Source: Wuchereria bancrofti | Lineage: Eukaryota; Nematoda; Chromadorea; Rhabditida; Onchocercidae | Assembly (NCBI GenBank): GCA_005281725.1 | Contig: SSBO01000007.1 | Location: forward strand, 1,184,402-1,248,401 | Length of the DNA: 64,000 nt | Direction: 5' to 3' | Shown: in pieces, positions 47,001 through 60,684 of the stretch | Position numbering within the stretch: the stretch's first letter is position 1 | Layout: every line of letters begins with the position of its first letter | Notes under the pieces: generated by a model | Databases searched by the model: none | Told to the model about the DNA's origin: nothing | Seen by the model: only the letters and a program-made list of their open reading frames with translations | Translations under genes and position numbers: made by a program

Positions 47001-50000
47001 AAAAAGATTAAGAAAGCCGAAAAATATAAGTATTGGGAAGTTGTGATTTTTCTGTTGTCCTTTAAAATCGGATCAGTTGGATATTATAGTTAATTCAAGA
47101 AGTTGTTGCAAAATTCTTTTCTGCAAATTTTATTAGCATATACATGAAAGTATGATTGCATTATGAAGGAAAAATACGTACTTACTTGGAAGTAGGGAGA
47201 ATTTGGAGGAGTTTTCTAAAATGCATTTTTTTCAATCAGTTCGGAAAATTTCAAATTCTTTATTTTTACAGAACGACTCATCGGGTCTTCTGGGCTTAAT
47301 AACTACTTTTATATAACAAATGGAAATTTTAGTTTTGAAGTGTGTTGAAGCAGCCAGCGCTCCGGGAACAAGTCGAAATGTTGAAGTAAAACCGCAAAAA
47401 CAAAAGCAGCAACAACAACATCAACTGACATCATCACAAGAAGCTCTTGATTTCTCATTAAAAAAAGTGACAAAGGTACTAATCATACGTTTATTGATTT
47501 ATAGTGTGTCTATTATCATTACTTTCTTACTATTATTATTTACTATTAATTGACAAGTGTTCCTATTATTACTGTTAATCATTAATTATTATTATTATTG
47601 TTATTAATTCCTATCATTACAAATCAGTCGAAATTAATTAAAAAATTATTCAAAATATTGCTTATTTGAAGGAGTCAGCCGTTGGAGTTGCAAGTGCTAC
47701 ATCAAAACGACCAACGGATGCTCATTCGCCAATTACATCATCGAGCGGTAGCGATTTGACTCAATTACTCAGTGACGATTGCGAATCAAGCATTAATTCT
47801 ACATCAACGTTGTATGCATAAGTTCATGTAATTTCAAAGACTGAGAATAAAATTTAGGGAATGAGAGGGATGACGAAGTGTGGGTTTAGAATATGACAGT
47901 GAATTTCTCGGAGTGAATTGTCTCTCGAACATCCACGGAAAGTATGATTTGTGTATTTCTTCCGGCACCATGAAATAAGTTTTGCAAAATAATTTTATTT
48001 TTGTCTTGGAACTTTAATCTTCTTTTTTTGAGAAAAATTGCTGGGTGATATAGAAATTTACTACAATTCAGGTCATCACCTACATCACCGCTTGCTGCTA
48101 ACGAAAGACAGCAAAGGATTACGCGACCTAACGTAATCCAAAATCCTGTACATCGTCCGGTTGCAACCAAAATCCCGCAAAGTACAGTACCACAGGTGGC
48201 AACCGGATTACCATCATTGCAACCTAATGCTATCAATCCGTACAATACACTACTACATGAATTCTGGCGGCGTAGTTCGGCTTTAGGTGTTACTTCAGGA
48301 GGAATTTGGGTACCACCACAACCAAATCATGGTGTTGCTGCAACGCCACATATTGTGCGACCATGTTCGCCTGGACGACCACCTGCTTGCTCACCTGCAC
48401 CTGCGTTTGCAGCAACAGCAAGTCCACCGTTTGGTACTACACTTGCCGGAACGCTTTATCCTTCAACCACTCCTACAAAAGCATCATTTTTTGCTGCCCA
48501 ACCACAACCTCTTCTCCCTTTGAGCATTCCACCGCCGCCCCTAGCAACCTCGCCAACCGCTTTCCAGGCTGCGTCCAGTAATTCGCCGTATTTACGCAAC
48601 AGACAACCATATCCAGTACAAAAAGTTCGTATTTATTTAATAATTCCGTAAAACATCGAATTGAAAATTGAGAAACTTAATAATTTGGAACCTAAATTTA
48701 AATTCTTAAAATTCGTCAAATACGAATTAAAACTCAATAAAATGTTCTCCTCGAGAATTTTCACCTTAACAATAGAAAGCCGAGCCGTATTTTAATTTCA
48801 TGAGTTTTTTTTTGAGGTTTTTTTTTCTTAAGTCGGAAATTTGTAATTGAAACCAAAAATTTAGTATGAAATTTCAGTCTCAAATTAACGGGAAGACCCG
48901 CTATGAATGCAAGGAATGCAGCAAAACATTCGGGCAACTATCAAATTTGAAGGTACATTTGCGAACACATACTGGTGAACGACCATTCAAGTGTAGCATT
49001 TGTTTCAAAGAATTTACTCAATTGGCTCATTTACAAAAACATCACCTTGTTCATACCGGTAAGATTAATTTTTTTATGAAATAAAGTTATAAACATTGCA
49101 CACAAAATTCGTAAGAATTTATTAGTAATTTAAAGAAGATTTATTTATGAACGCTTATCCTATAAGGATATAAGTTTATTCATTGCTTTTTCTATTCTCA
49201 TGCTAAATAAGTATTGAATGTTATAAATTTGAGTTTTGTAGTTTGATCCATTCTTTTATTTAATTTAAATTATTTCAACTAAATTTTTCGAGTTCTAGAA
49301 TTTAAATTTCTAACTGCGAATGCAAATTTCTCATTCCATACTAGAAATTAACATTTTCTTACGCAAGTGATAATGTTTTCCTGGTGCTAATACCAAATAA
49401 GTGTTTAATATGGGAATTGGTAAGATAAATGATATCAATGATCATAACGTATCCTTTAACTTATCTGTAGTTAACATTATAACTAGTTTAGACCACTTAT
49501 ATTGCACTAGCCAGTAGAGTTACTTTAACCTTTTGATTTATTTTAGCATTTCTTCTCTTGCAGGCAAATTTGAGTCCATTCTCTTTGTTTGTTCACAGTT
49601 CTCATATGCAAATATTTCTTTTACTTATATCAATTTCATTTGGTAATTATTTTGATCAAATGTACTCTTAAGGGGAAAAGCCGCATCAGTGTGAAGTTTG
49701 TCAGAAACGCTTTAGCAGTATGTCAAATTTGAAAACTCATTTACGTCTTCACAATGGCCAGAAACCTTATCCATGCGATTTATGTAGCGCCAAATTTACC
49801 CAATTTGTTCATCTGAAACTTCATAAACGTTTACATACCAATGAACGGCCATACAATTGTTCATGTTGTGGTATTTTGCTAGTTTTATTTTCAGTATTTC
49901 ATTACTTAATTTGAATTAATCTTTAAATCTAAGTATATCATTATTTTTTTTAACTTTACCTGTGATTTGCATCTCTGCAGTGATCAAAAATTTGATGCAT

Positions 50001-50276
50001 ACCAGTGCCAAATTCTCTTGATAATTCTACATTAGTTACATGGAAACGGGAATGTTGCAAGAAGACTTAATTACCTGTTTCAATTTTAAACTAAGTGTCA
50101 TATTTGCAGGAAAGAAATATATCTCTCCATCAGGCCTACGGACGCATTGGAAATCGACAAACTGTCGGCCGGAAACCGGTAGCGAATTGCATATAATCGA
50201 TCTGGACAGCGAGGAAAATAGCGGAACGCTCCGTGATGAGCAATGTGTTACCAGTACAACACCGGTACCGCGATGA
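44050..50276 (+). CDS. blmp-1: PR-domain zinc-finger repressor BLMP-1 / PRDM1 (Blimp-1)
   Basis: Eleven exons: 44050-44311, 44482-44621, 45080-45151, 45489-45818, 46090-46228, 47333-47475, 47672-47808, 48072-48624, 48878-49058, 49673-49870 and 50110-50276; 773 residues (C. elegans BLMP-1 is about 800). The PR (SET-like) domain covers roughly residues 110-315: [31 protein letters not shown], then [22 protein letters not shown]-, S- and P-rich middle follows. Five zinc fingers lie near 601-623, 629-651, 657-679, 685-707 and 713-737, beginning [20 protein letters not shown]; the fifth is C2HC (last ligand in STNC), as in PRDM1. It is a nuclear DNA-binding repressor that in nematodes controls developmental timing, cuticle and gonad morphogenesis (family knowledge). 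The start (MGEDIMQHG) follows a GCGACAG acceptor; further 5' exons remain possible. Confidence 0.92.
46603..46632. repeat. 12-bp inverted repeat in a blmp-1 intron
   Basis: TTTTAAAGGGAA and its exact reverse complement are separated by 6 bases. It lies in the 1.1 kb intron after the PR-domain exon. Confidence 0.85.
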
Positions 50277-50754
50277 ATTATGTAGGTCTTCTTATAGTAT
50301 ATGCATATATATATGATAGGAGAATATTTGCGACCCGCAGTCCTTTTGCTCTAGATTCTAGGGTCACATAATTGATTAACTAGGCCTATTTGTTACCTAG
50401 ATGAAATGTTGCTATGTATTTTTTGATATCTTAATCTAGAAAGTTAATATTAACTTTCGGATTTTCAAAAATTCTCTTTTCATGTCAAATAATCCGGGCT
50501 AAGTGCACTTTGTCACTTTCAACCCTAATGTTTGTTTCTAATAACTATGTTTTACTCTCATTTCCAATATTTCTTAATCTTTTTCTTCTTTTGTTCAACT
50601 TTTTGTTAATTTTTCAAATTCAGATTCCTTTTTTCTTAATAAACTTGCATAAAACAACCAAAGAAATTGTACTGTATCTATCTGTATCGGCGTGTGTGTG
50701 TGTCTGTGTCTGTGCGTCTGTTATGTGTTTGCATGGAAGTGTACGAATGTGTGT

Positions 50755-50788
<34 letters not shown>

Positions 50789-53100
50789 GGAATTCCTGAT
50801 TCGGTGCAGAAGTTTTACTTATTCAGGACCCTTCCTGGATACTTTTCAAAAAGCCAAAATAAAATGATAACATGTGAAATTTTTATTTCAATTTTACATT
50901 TGATATTAATTTTAATTTAGAAATCGGAAAAAAATTTAGAATCAAATGAATTATTATTTTTACTTTGCTGAAAATAATACAACCAAATTGTGTCATTTCT
51001 TTTTCAATTTACCTAAAAGTTGAAAGATTATTAAATCATTTTGTATTACCTATTCTTACTTTCTAGCAAATACATCTTCTGCAACGATTTAAAGGAATAA
51101 GAGTATAAAAAAAAGCGTTTTTCCTGTATGCACGATCTCCGGTTTCAATTAGCCCTCAACTATTCAATCATTCTTACTTTTCTGTATAATTGTTCTAGGA
51201 GAAAATGACGAGCTGTGAAGTAAAATTTTATTTCCAAACTCACTCTTTTTTGAGGATTTTAAATTTACCCAAAGAATAAGATGTAACCCGACAATTGCCT
51301 ATTGCATGAGTAATTGGTACTTCAGTATTGATAGATTTAAATTTTGCATTTAAATATTTCTCGAATTATGATATCCATTCAGCTCGTCAAGCTTTTTTTC
51401 AGTATTTTTCAAAACTTTATTTTTGTCTTCTTTAGTTCTTTTTCTTCTATACCATCAGAACAACCCATATTGTCTTTCTCAAATTGATTATTTCCATTTT
51501 GAAATATTTGATTGACTTTTTTATTGTCATGTAAAATATTGAAATATTTGGGAATTTTCGAAGTTTATTTTGCAAGAACTTCGAAGAATTACAAATTATA
51601 TTAATCCTAAAATTAAATTTTTTATTTAATAATTTTTTTGCCTGAAAAATATATTTTTGTAAATTTACATTTTATATTTTTCTAAATCTGGGATTTATTA
51701 TGTAATTGTCTTTTTTTCATTGGAAGATTACAAATGTGAACAACGATATTTAGAAAATGTGTTAGTGCATTCCGACAATCCTTTGAAGTAGCACTTAGTG
51801 TTAATTTATTGATTGATTGTTTTCCAACTTGAGATGAATAGTGAGATTGACCGATGTTAATTATATTCATCTGAAAAGTGCTAGAAATGATGTAAAAAAT
51901 TCTTCCTATAACCTCATAACTTTTAATTTTTCAATATTTTCTGGAATAAATTCAGTAAACTACATGGAATTTTAATTTAATATTACTTAAAATGAAAGTC
52001 GTAGTAATATTTAATATTTTTATAATAACCGTAATATCCATATAGAATCGATTATTTCTTATAGTAAACCTTATTTGTTCTTAAGTAAACTTTTGTTTGT
52101 TTGTTTTTTCTCATTTTTTTTTTTTTTTTGTTTTAAAGAATTTCTTTCGAATAGATTGTTTTGTGCAAAAGTAATGACAAATTTGGCCTAATAAAGCAAC
52201 AAAACTTTACTCATTGTTCTCATATCAAACTTAAACTACTGGTTGATTAAATTAACTTGATTACGACGTCAAGTTGAAGAATTCACTCCCGAGGAAAAAC
52301 CAAATACAAAAAATAATCATCTCTGGTGTTAATAGACCAATTTAGTATTTCAAAATAAAAACTATGTAATTGAAGTTGAGAAAATTATTGAATTTTTCAT
52401 CGTCCATTAATTGAATACATAAATAATTTGAAAATAGATTGCTTATTAGATGCCAATCAATAAATCGTAATTTTTAAGGTCACAAGCCATTTATATCAAG
52501 AAATTTTCGTCAAATAAGGTGTCAGTTTTTCAACAATTTCAATAAATAAAGTTTTTTTTTTTTGTATAATTTAATCTATGGCATAAGTTGAATTTTGCAT
52601 GCGTCCTTTTTAGATTTTTTTAGACACTTATTTTAATCTTTTGTTAACGTTTATTTCATTTGTCTATTCAAATTTATTGCCTTAATTAGTATCATTATAG
52701 TCGAAATTTTTGAAATCAAATTAATTAAAATTCTTATACACAACTGAAAGCAAACAAACTACAAGTGAAAATTTACATTGGTTCATTTACTATTCATTTA
52801 AATTATATTGCTACAACTATATAATACATTAATATATTGCGAAGAGTAACAGTATATGATAATTTGAATTTATGTACAAAATTACAAGAGACCAATACTT
52901 TTTTAATTAACAAACAAACGGTATGTGAAATAACTGACGGATAATTCCGCCATCTTTTTATGGGGCATTCATGTAAAACTCTTAACTGCTATTTGAAATT
53001 AGTGAATTTCATTCATTTCCTATCACGTATTCTGCATACGTAAACTGTATCTTTCTTTTTTTTTTTTCATTACTTTTTTATCAAATAAGTTAAAAGATAA
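50277..53100. other. Convergent spacer blmp-1 / NCKX
   Basis: 2.8 kb of AT-rich sequence between two convergent stop codons, with the blmp-1 3' UTR at the left and a TG repeat at 50690-50790. AATAAA at 50858-50863 is a possible blmp-1 poly(A) signal. Frames at 50510-50920 and 51682-51870 are repeat-driven or featureless. Confidence 0.6.
50690..50790. repeat. TG/CA microsatellite
   Basis: About 100 bp of TG units with short interruptions; the longest pure run is near 50754-50781. It lies roughly 400 bp after the blmp-1 stop, so it may be transcribed in the 3' UTR. Confidence 0.9.
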
Positions 53101-56100
53101 TTAGCATATTTTGAGTGGACATACAAAATGACCCATCTCAAGAGCAACTGCAAAAATACAAAATGCAATATATGATATAATCATAATAAAACCGAATAAT
53201 TTATTCATTTTCCAATGTGACAATGCAATAGATGCGACAAGTACGACAAGCATAATGAATAGCATACCAACGCTACATATCAAACCGTTGCTGCAAAGGT
53301 CAAAGGCTTTAAACGTTCGTTCAGAATTGAGAGAAATTGTATGTAATAAATGCTGCAGAAATATTTTGATGAAAATTCTTGTCACATTCCTTTCTTAAAA
53401 TAATTCATTGTATTTGGATGATTTTGGATTAAAAAAAAAACGAACTAATTCTTTAAAAAATCTAAAGTTTTACCTGGAAACTGAAATATAATTCTGAGTG
53501 CTACCAGGATTACGAAGAGGTTCAACAACGAAAAATAATAACCAAGGAATTGGTAGCCTGCAAAAAAAAAGTACCTAATGTGTAAAACAATAGATTAGGT
53601 AACATTTATGAATCCAATATTGTATTTGTGCACATAATTATTCGAGATTTCGAGGTTTTGAAAATTTAAGATACTGATTAACTTACCCAACGCATACGTC
53701 AAAAATATTGCTACCGACGGAACTGGACACAGCCATATCACCAAGTCCTTTCCTTGCCACAATAACACTTAAACAATTAATTGACTTTTGAAGCTGACAA
53801 TATAGCAATTTTAATCAAATTTCGAGTAGAAATTTGATTTTTTATATGTCTTAGTAGGGAAATCAATAAGATATTTTTAGTGTGGAAATTATTTTAAAGT
53901 AAAATTTCATAATTAATTTAAGAAACGAATGCAAAAATCTTGCCTTGTTAACATTATTAAGATTTTGCGATAGCAACATTTTATGCAATCTATTTTTGCA
54001 TTCATACTGCATGCATGCTGTGTAGTACATTATTCAAAGATAGATCTATTAAATCTTACAATCAAATTCTATTTGTTTGTTATGATATGAAATGAACGAT
54101 CAAATTAATCATACCTGGTGATTAAATCAGGTATGCTTGTTCCTGCAGCCAATATTGTTAATCCGATTACCTAAATTTATAATACAATTTGTTTAAATAT
54201 TACATTATACAAATTTTCTATTCTCATATTTGTATGCATTCGTATAATATAAATAAATTTAATTCAATATATTTCAAATTTATTTATTTCAATGTTTATT
54301 CAAATCAAAAGACACATACTGAAATTGTCATTGAAGCAAGCAAATAATTTATTTTTTTTTTATTTAATTTGTTCAAAAATTCCCTTATTTTCTTCTTTTT
54401 TGAAAAAGAATTATTCATTTTAGAATACTGAAGGATGTATTATGTTTATAGTCACTTAACTGGTAGGAATGATGATAGCATAATTGTCATCTCATGATCT
54501 TGTGACAGATGATAGATCATCTTGTGACAGATCATCTTGTGACACAGATGATACATAGTGACAGATGACTGTTATCACTAATTAATTAATTGCTTATTAC
54601 TAATTAATTAACTGTGAGTGAATAAACTTTATTTTTACTTCTGTGGGTATAGCAATCGTTTCACCAATAGTATTAGCCATCCAAACCATTATATATGAAT
54701 AAAATGCAATCCAAAAAATGGAACCAATAAATGTAAATGGGAACCATTTGCGAGCATCCTATTTCAGATATTATTTAGAATTGAAAATGACAATTTCAAA
54801 TATAATTTAAGTTTCGCAATTCTCTATAGATTAAAAAATGATGTTTGAATGAAAAAAAGAAAGGAAAAAAGTTTAAAATTTGATGGAAAACTTGAAATTT
54901 AACTTCTCAAAAAATTCAATTTGGATCGAATCAACAAGTTTTTTTTTTGATTAAATTGTTTCTTTAATGAGTAATTTTTATAAACAATAATCATACACAA
55001 ACATTCTTACCTGCTTCCTGACATCAGGAAGTGTTACCCATAATGGAAATAAAATTGGTGATAGGAGCAGATAAAGAAGCTGACGATGTAATTTTTCAGG
55101 CCATGACATATCCAACGGCTTCTCTTCATCTTCTTCAAGCATTTCTTTCTATAATTAAAGTCTAAATTTTTTCACTGATAATTTTTAACTATTACTTTTA
55201 TGTTTTGAGAGATTAGAATTGCTACTAATTAAGATCTTATAATTAGTTTTGAACACAATTTTTTTGTTTTGTTTTTCAGTAATTTTTTAAAGTATATAAT
55301 TACTTTTTTTTCAGTTACTGTTTTTCAGAACTTATAAGATGTTGCGATTTTAAGTTTTCAATTAAATAATTTATTAAGTGCTTCAAGACAACAAAAAGTA
55401 AGAAAAAAGAGAGTTTGAATGATGGATTAAAGTATAAGATAAAAAACAAAGTTACTATTTCTGAGACGCAAGTCGTATTAGGACATATTGAGGTACGTTT
55501 ACTTGTCAAAGTACTTCGTGGACCCATTTCTGAATCTGTACGTTCCATTTCACATACTGCGTTAGCCTAATATCAAAACTAATCCATTTCTTTTTATAAT
55601 AATGAAAAATTAAATTAATTTGTATAAGACATTTTCGATTTTTCAAAAAATTTATTTAATTGAAATACAAATACAATTAAGTTAGAATATTATATTATAG
55701 AATAAAAGTGCAGTAATAACTGGAAAATTCAAGTGTTATCATTAAGTCTCTTAAAATCTTAATGTTTGATAACAAACTAACTTAGATATTATACATATAC
55801 TTGGAGATAAGTTTAATTTAATTAAAATTCTCCAAGTTCTTTTTTAGCACTCTCTCAATTTCTTTTAAAATATTACCATTTGATTATTTGGATGGTATTT
55901 CCAGCCGTGAACAATTTCATGAAGCGTAATTTGCGCTGGCGTTGGACCATTATTTTCATTCTGTACATTTGAGCCTGAAAAAAAATTTATCATTATTGAA
56001 ACATAAATGCAAAAACGCTATTACTTTTTCACTGAAAGCATTTTTGAAATTGTGTTGAAATTTCAGACAGCAATAATAATAATATTTTATTCTCGAAAGA

Positions 56101-59100
56101 TAATTTTGATATAAAATAACTAACAGAAACAGAATATTTAAACATCATAAATTTCATGAAAATGATTTTGCACACTTTTGATATTTACTCTTTTTTCATT
56201 TTAAAAAAGATTATTTTCAAAATAGTTGATAATAAATCGTGAAAATTTTTAATAAAAATGCAATAAGATGAAAAAAACCATCGAAGGAGATGGTCGAACA
56301 AATTTTTGAGTAATAAATTGATTATTGTAAGTGTTCGTTACTGCATAGGTTTTTTTTTTTGATAATGAGGTTTTTGAAATTAGGAAGAGTTTTCCTTCTA
56401 AAACTTTTATCCATAGGCGAATTTCAATAGTGCTGTGAATTGCAAGAAGTGCTGTTAAATTTAAATTAGAATCATTAAAGTGCATATATACGATAAATTT
56501 AAAGTGTCCCATCTCACTCAACCTTTTTTCTTTTTCACTTTTTTCAACAATTTATTTCAATTTAGTCGTAAAAAAAATTAACATTAACTTTCATATGTAT
56601 GTGTATGTGTGTGATAGAATGAATTAAAAAGAAAACATAAAAGTTGTGTTGAATCCCAAAATTCATATGATTGATTACAAAACTTGCATCATAATGAAAA
56701 ACGCATTTGTTCTTTATGACTGAAATAAAATTTAAGAAAAATCTATTTAGTCAATCATTCCGATCACTCTGTAAATATCATTTAACCGCTCTTAGCAAAA
56801 CAATATGATAGTTCGTGCACTAAAAAGTTTCAGCTATTATCGATTTTAAGTAGCTGAAACTGCAATTAAATAATCACAGTATTCTTCCCAAAACAAGGAA
56901 CAAATAAATTTTAATTGAAACAATTCATTGATGACAAAGGCCAGTAAATAGCGGAAAAACATTAATTTGTGTATAACTGGCAAAAAAGAAAGTATAGAAT
57001 ATGACAGTTTGTTCTAAACATTTCAAATTTAGATTCTTTAAATTTTTTTTAGAATTCCAAACAAACTTTTTATGATCAATAATTGTCATTCTTCCAGCCT
57101 CATAAATGACACATAAAATGCTAATTTGCTTGTTAGTAACTGGGGCCATTTATTTGAAGCAATTTATTTGAATAAATTATTTGAATTAAATTATTTGAAT
57201 CTGAAATTTTAGACGGACAATTTTCTGCAATAAAAAATGGTAAATTAATTAATGAAAAGTGATAGCCATAGCTTAAACATGCCTTCATTAATGCCTTCTT
57301 GTAATGGATCAAGGCCTTGGGATAAAAGCTGGATAATTCCGTTCCGGAAAATTGCGCCACTGTGCAAAATTGGAAAAGACTGACGACGTGAAGTGTTATC
57401 ATATGCTCGAATGCATGAGTTTGATCTGTTAGATCTCCCATAAATCGAATTGAGTTGTTGCTGATCGTCTGGTGCGGCTCGACCGTGTTGCACTGACTGC
57501 GTTCGCGATACGATAGTATTACCATCGACGTATCTTACCGTATTCTCCTTCTAAAATTTAGTATAATAAAGCATTTGATATGAAATATTTTTAATTAATT
57601 AAAATAATCAGCCAAACAATTATTATTAATAATTAATACCGTTGACATTATTACCTTTAAAGTTTCTCTATCAAATATCTAATTTTCAAATTTTATTCAA
57701 AAGTTTTTGTTTATTAACGTAAACCTTAAATGATAAATATTTCATTTTGGTAAAATATTATCCGAAAAAATTTATATAAATTTCCTTAAAGCTTTAAAAA
57801 AAAACTTATATAATAAATTTATTTTTATTATTCAAAGATATGTGAATGACATGCGAAGTGCAATCATTTTTTCATTTTAGTAAAGAAATCGGAGAATTTT
57901 TTCTCTCTTAAATAAATTTGTTGAAGCGCACGCATATTCACATAGTCACATAGTGAAATTCATTTATTGCTTTTAAAATAGGAAGTTATGAGGAAAATAT
58001 GACAATTGATTTTTGGACTTCAATTAATGGAAAGTAAGTTATGTTAGGAATGCATTAGAGTTAATTTTTTTTAGGTTTAAAATAAATATAAGTCATTAAT
58101 ACTTGTAATTTTCAAACCCAAATTTTTTTATTATCTTTTATTGTCTTTTTTCACTCTTTTTTACAAAAAAAAAAAAAAAAAATCATAAGTAATTGTTAAT
58201 GCAAAATTGTCATTTTGTTTACCTCTTCTATTCCTCGCACTTTGTTACCCTCTTCTTCCCCTTTTTTACCCGAACAGCAATATTTGACGAAATTTTCGAC
58301 AGTTTCGTTGTATTTCATAAATGCACAATACAATAAATAAATGAAGAATAAGCTAAGTGCCTCGAACCAAAAGATCTGAATTAATTAGAAAATATATAAT
58401 TCGAAAATTTTTCCTTTACAATAATTTGTTCACAAAAAAATTCACAATAATAATTATTTAATATAACATTGACTAATTCATTATTTTTTTTTAAACCTGT
58501 CTAAATTTAATCTTTTTTTTAAAATAAATTTGTTTGACCTGTTCATCCAAGAAGAAAATAACCAGCATGAATAATGCTACCACATAAAATGCTACATCTC
58601 TGCAAAAATAAACAAAGTAACATCGATAATTAATATGTAATATATATTGATGATAAATAAATGACACGACAAGTAAGAAGCTAAAATCTCGATGTTTATA
58701 CTATTATCGTATCATGTAACAAACACTTATTATATGATACCACAAGATTTTATGACAGTATGTTGAAATTACTAAATCAATTTTGTTATAATTTTCTTGT
58801 AAAGTTAAGAACTAAAGACTGGTTGGAATGGAAAAGGAATTTAGTCTTTCAGATTTTGAATACTAAAGCAACTTATGATTTGACAATGTAATATATACCT
58901 GAACAAAGGCCACCACGTTAAATGCAAAACACTATGAGAGAATATTGCACAGCATGAGAGGACACAGAGTATGTTGAAAGTGGCACTACCTGAAATATTG
59001 ATAAACATCATTTAACAATGTTTTATTTTCACTATTTATTATTAAGATAAATCCGATTATAGTTATTTGGGGAATTTAAAATGCTAAAATAAAAATTTAA

Positions 59101-60684
59101 TGACAAAATGTGCATCATCATCACTATTATTATTAAATCACTATCGTCATGAACATCGTTATCATTATTGTCACTATTACTATCGACATCAACGTTATTA
59201 TCACCATTATCATCAGCGTCGTTTCTATCATCAATAATCACCATTGTTATTGCCATTCTCATTATCATTAGCAATCATCATTATTATTATCACACGACAT
59301 CATCATCGTCATCATCAATCATCATCATCATGCATCATGCAGTTTGAATTAAGCATAAAACTTACCAACAATGGTACCAATGCCAACATTATTCTGGGCA
59401 ATGAAAACACCGATTACAGATGTAAAAAATTCCGGTGCTGAACCTCCGGCAGCCATAAATGTCGCACCTATTATTTGGATAAAAGTATAAAAAATGAAGT
59501 GAAAAAAACGAAATAATATTCCAGCATTTATCTTATCAAATAGGATCTGTGCGACATTCTTATAAGTAATACGGACAGTGCAAATGATTAATTGCTATGT
59601 CATGAAATGATCTTTCCTTTTTACTCAGTAAAGATTACAGACTTTTTAAGCTAAGAAGAGGAAAGGAAGGAAAAAAAAAGATATTTTAATTAAGTAGGGT
59701 CAAAGGTGATAGTGAGTTAAAATTTCTTATTAATTATTTCTGTTATCATCTGAAAGTGTAGTGTTGCCTTCTTCGCCCTGATTTGATGTTTTCACTTTTG
59801 ATCTTCATCTCCCTCTTTCAGTTGTCCGGTAATTCACGATCACTGTGCTATTCATAAGTTGTTTCAAGCAAGGTTACCTATTATGTTGTTTAGCATATAT
59901 GATCAATCTTTACCTGCAACATCATCACTGATTGCCAACTTATCAGTGATAACACCCAGTGATGGTACAAAGAATTCATCACAAACAATGGCTAGCGCAA
60001 TGAACATGTAAATCAAACCAATAACGTGTAGGATTACTATAAATAACAATTATTGGAATTAGTTGTGTGCGGTAAAATTTAATTATTACATTATTACAAT
60101 AATTTGATTAGGCAAATTAAACTTTATCAACTTAAAAACTTCAAATTTTCTGAATATATAAAAACTTTAATTCAATAAATCAATTACTTGCTCCATGGCG
60201 TCGTTGTTCGAGGGTAAACCGGTCCGGTGGGAATTGACCTGCATCGTTTGAATCTGTTACGATTCGCTTCGTTTCATTACTATACTGATATATCATTAGT
60301 TGTGTCAAAGGTCAAATATATGGCCTATTTTCAACGAAGAAAATGAACAGGATAGGTTAGAAAGATAGATTAACTAATAAAAATATTTAATGCTTCTATA
60401 AATTTCTTTTCTTTTAATTAAAATCATTTAAAAATAAAAAGCAAGAAAAAAAAAACGAAAATAAAATGAAACTCCTACATTTTACATTCCGGTAAAATAC
60501 CCAATAATTTTCGTCGTTGAAAATTTATAGTTTGTTGTTGTTGAAATGATATTAGTTGTTTTTGCAGTTGTTGTTGTTCTTCTGAATTTAATCGAACCAT
60601 CTGTACGGCAGATATAAAAAATATCGCTAATGAACAGATTATAGCCCGTCGTATGAATGTTTCATTGAAACGGCGATTCCTCAT
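53101..60684 (-). CDS. K+-dependent Na+/Ca2+ exchanger, NCKX/SLC24 family
   Basis: Sixteen exons on the minus strand: 60479-60684, 60188-60279, 59914-60036, 59366-59467, 58899-58989, 58539-58599, 58223-58375, 57283-57550, 55877-55974, 55456-55566, 55011-55148, 54639-54758, 54115-54170, 53687-53767, 53474-53557 and 53101-53290; 657 residues. A hydrophobic signal sequence ([14 protein letters not shown]) is followed by a Q-rich lumenal stretch and [15 protein letters not shown]. The alpha-1 repeat has [20 protein letters not shown]; the alpha-2 repeat has [17 protein letters not shown] then [15 protein letters not shown]. The Asp of IPDLI fits K+ dependence. A cytosolic loop of about 190 residues (around 277-465) opens with [18 protein letters not shown]. 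It expels Ca2+ and K+ in exchange for Na+ (family knowledge). The intron after 57283 is GC-AG (GCATGT). Nematodes have two NCKX paralogues (ncx-4, ncx-5); I cannot say which this is. Confidence 0.92.
54481..54560. repeat. Short imperfect repeats with ATCTTGTGACAG core
   Basis: Three near-copies of ATCTTGTGACAG lie in the NCKX intron between exons 54639-54758 and 54115-54170. Confidence 0.7.
58164..58181. repeat. Poly-A tract
   Basis: About 17 consecutive A in an NCKX intron. Confidence 0.8.
59111..59340. repeat. Imperfect ATC/ATT trinucleotide repeat in an NCKX intron
   Basis: About 230 bp made mostly of ATC, ATT and CAT triplets with scattered GTC changes. It ends about 25 bp from the donor of exon 59366-59467. 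An 80-codon Asp/Asn-rich minus-strand frame across it is repeat-driven, not a gene. Confidence 0.85.

Noticed and set aside
47820..48071. Reading through exon 47672-47808 to the TAA after LYA as the end of blmp-1
   Set aside because: A GTTGTA donor at 47809 joins in phase to 48072 and carries on into the zinc-finger exons, as the family requires.
50510..50920. 136-codon plus-strand ORF after blmp-1
   Set aside because: Built mostly from the TG repeat (CVCVCV runs) and T-rich flanks; no coding signal.
59032..59274. Minus-strand Asp/Asn-rich ORF
   Set aside because: Translation of the ATC/ATT trinucleotide tract in an NCKX intron.
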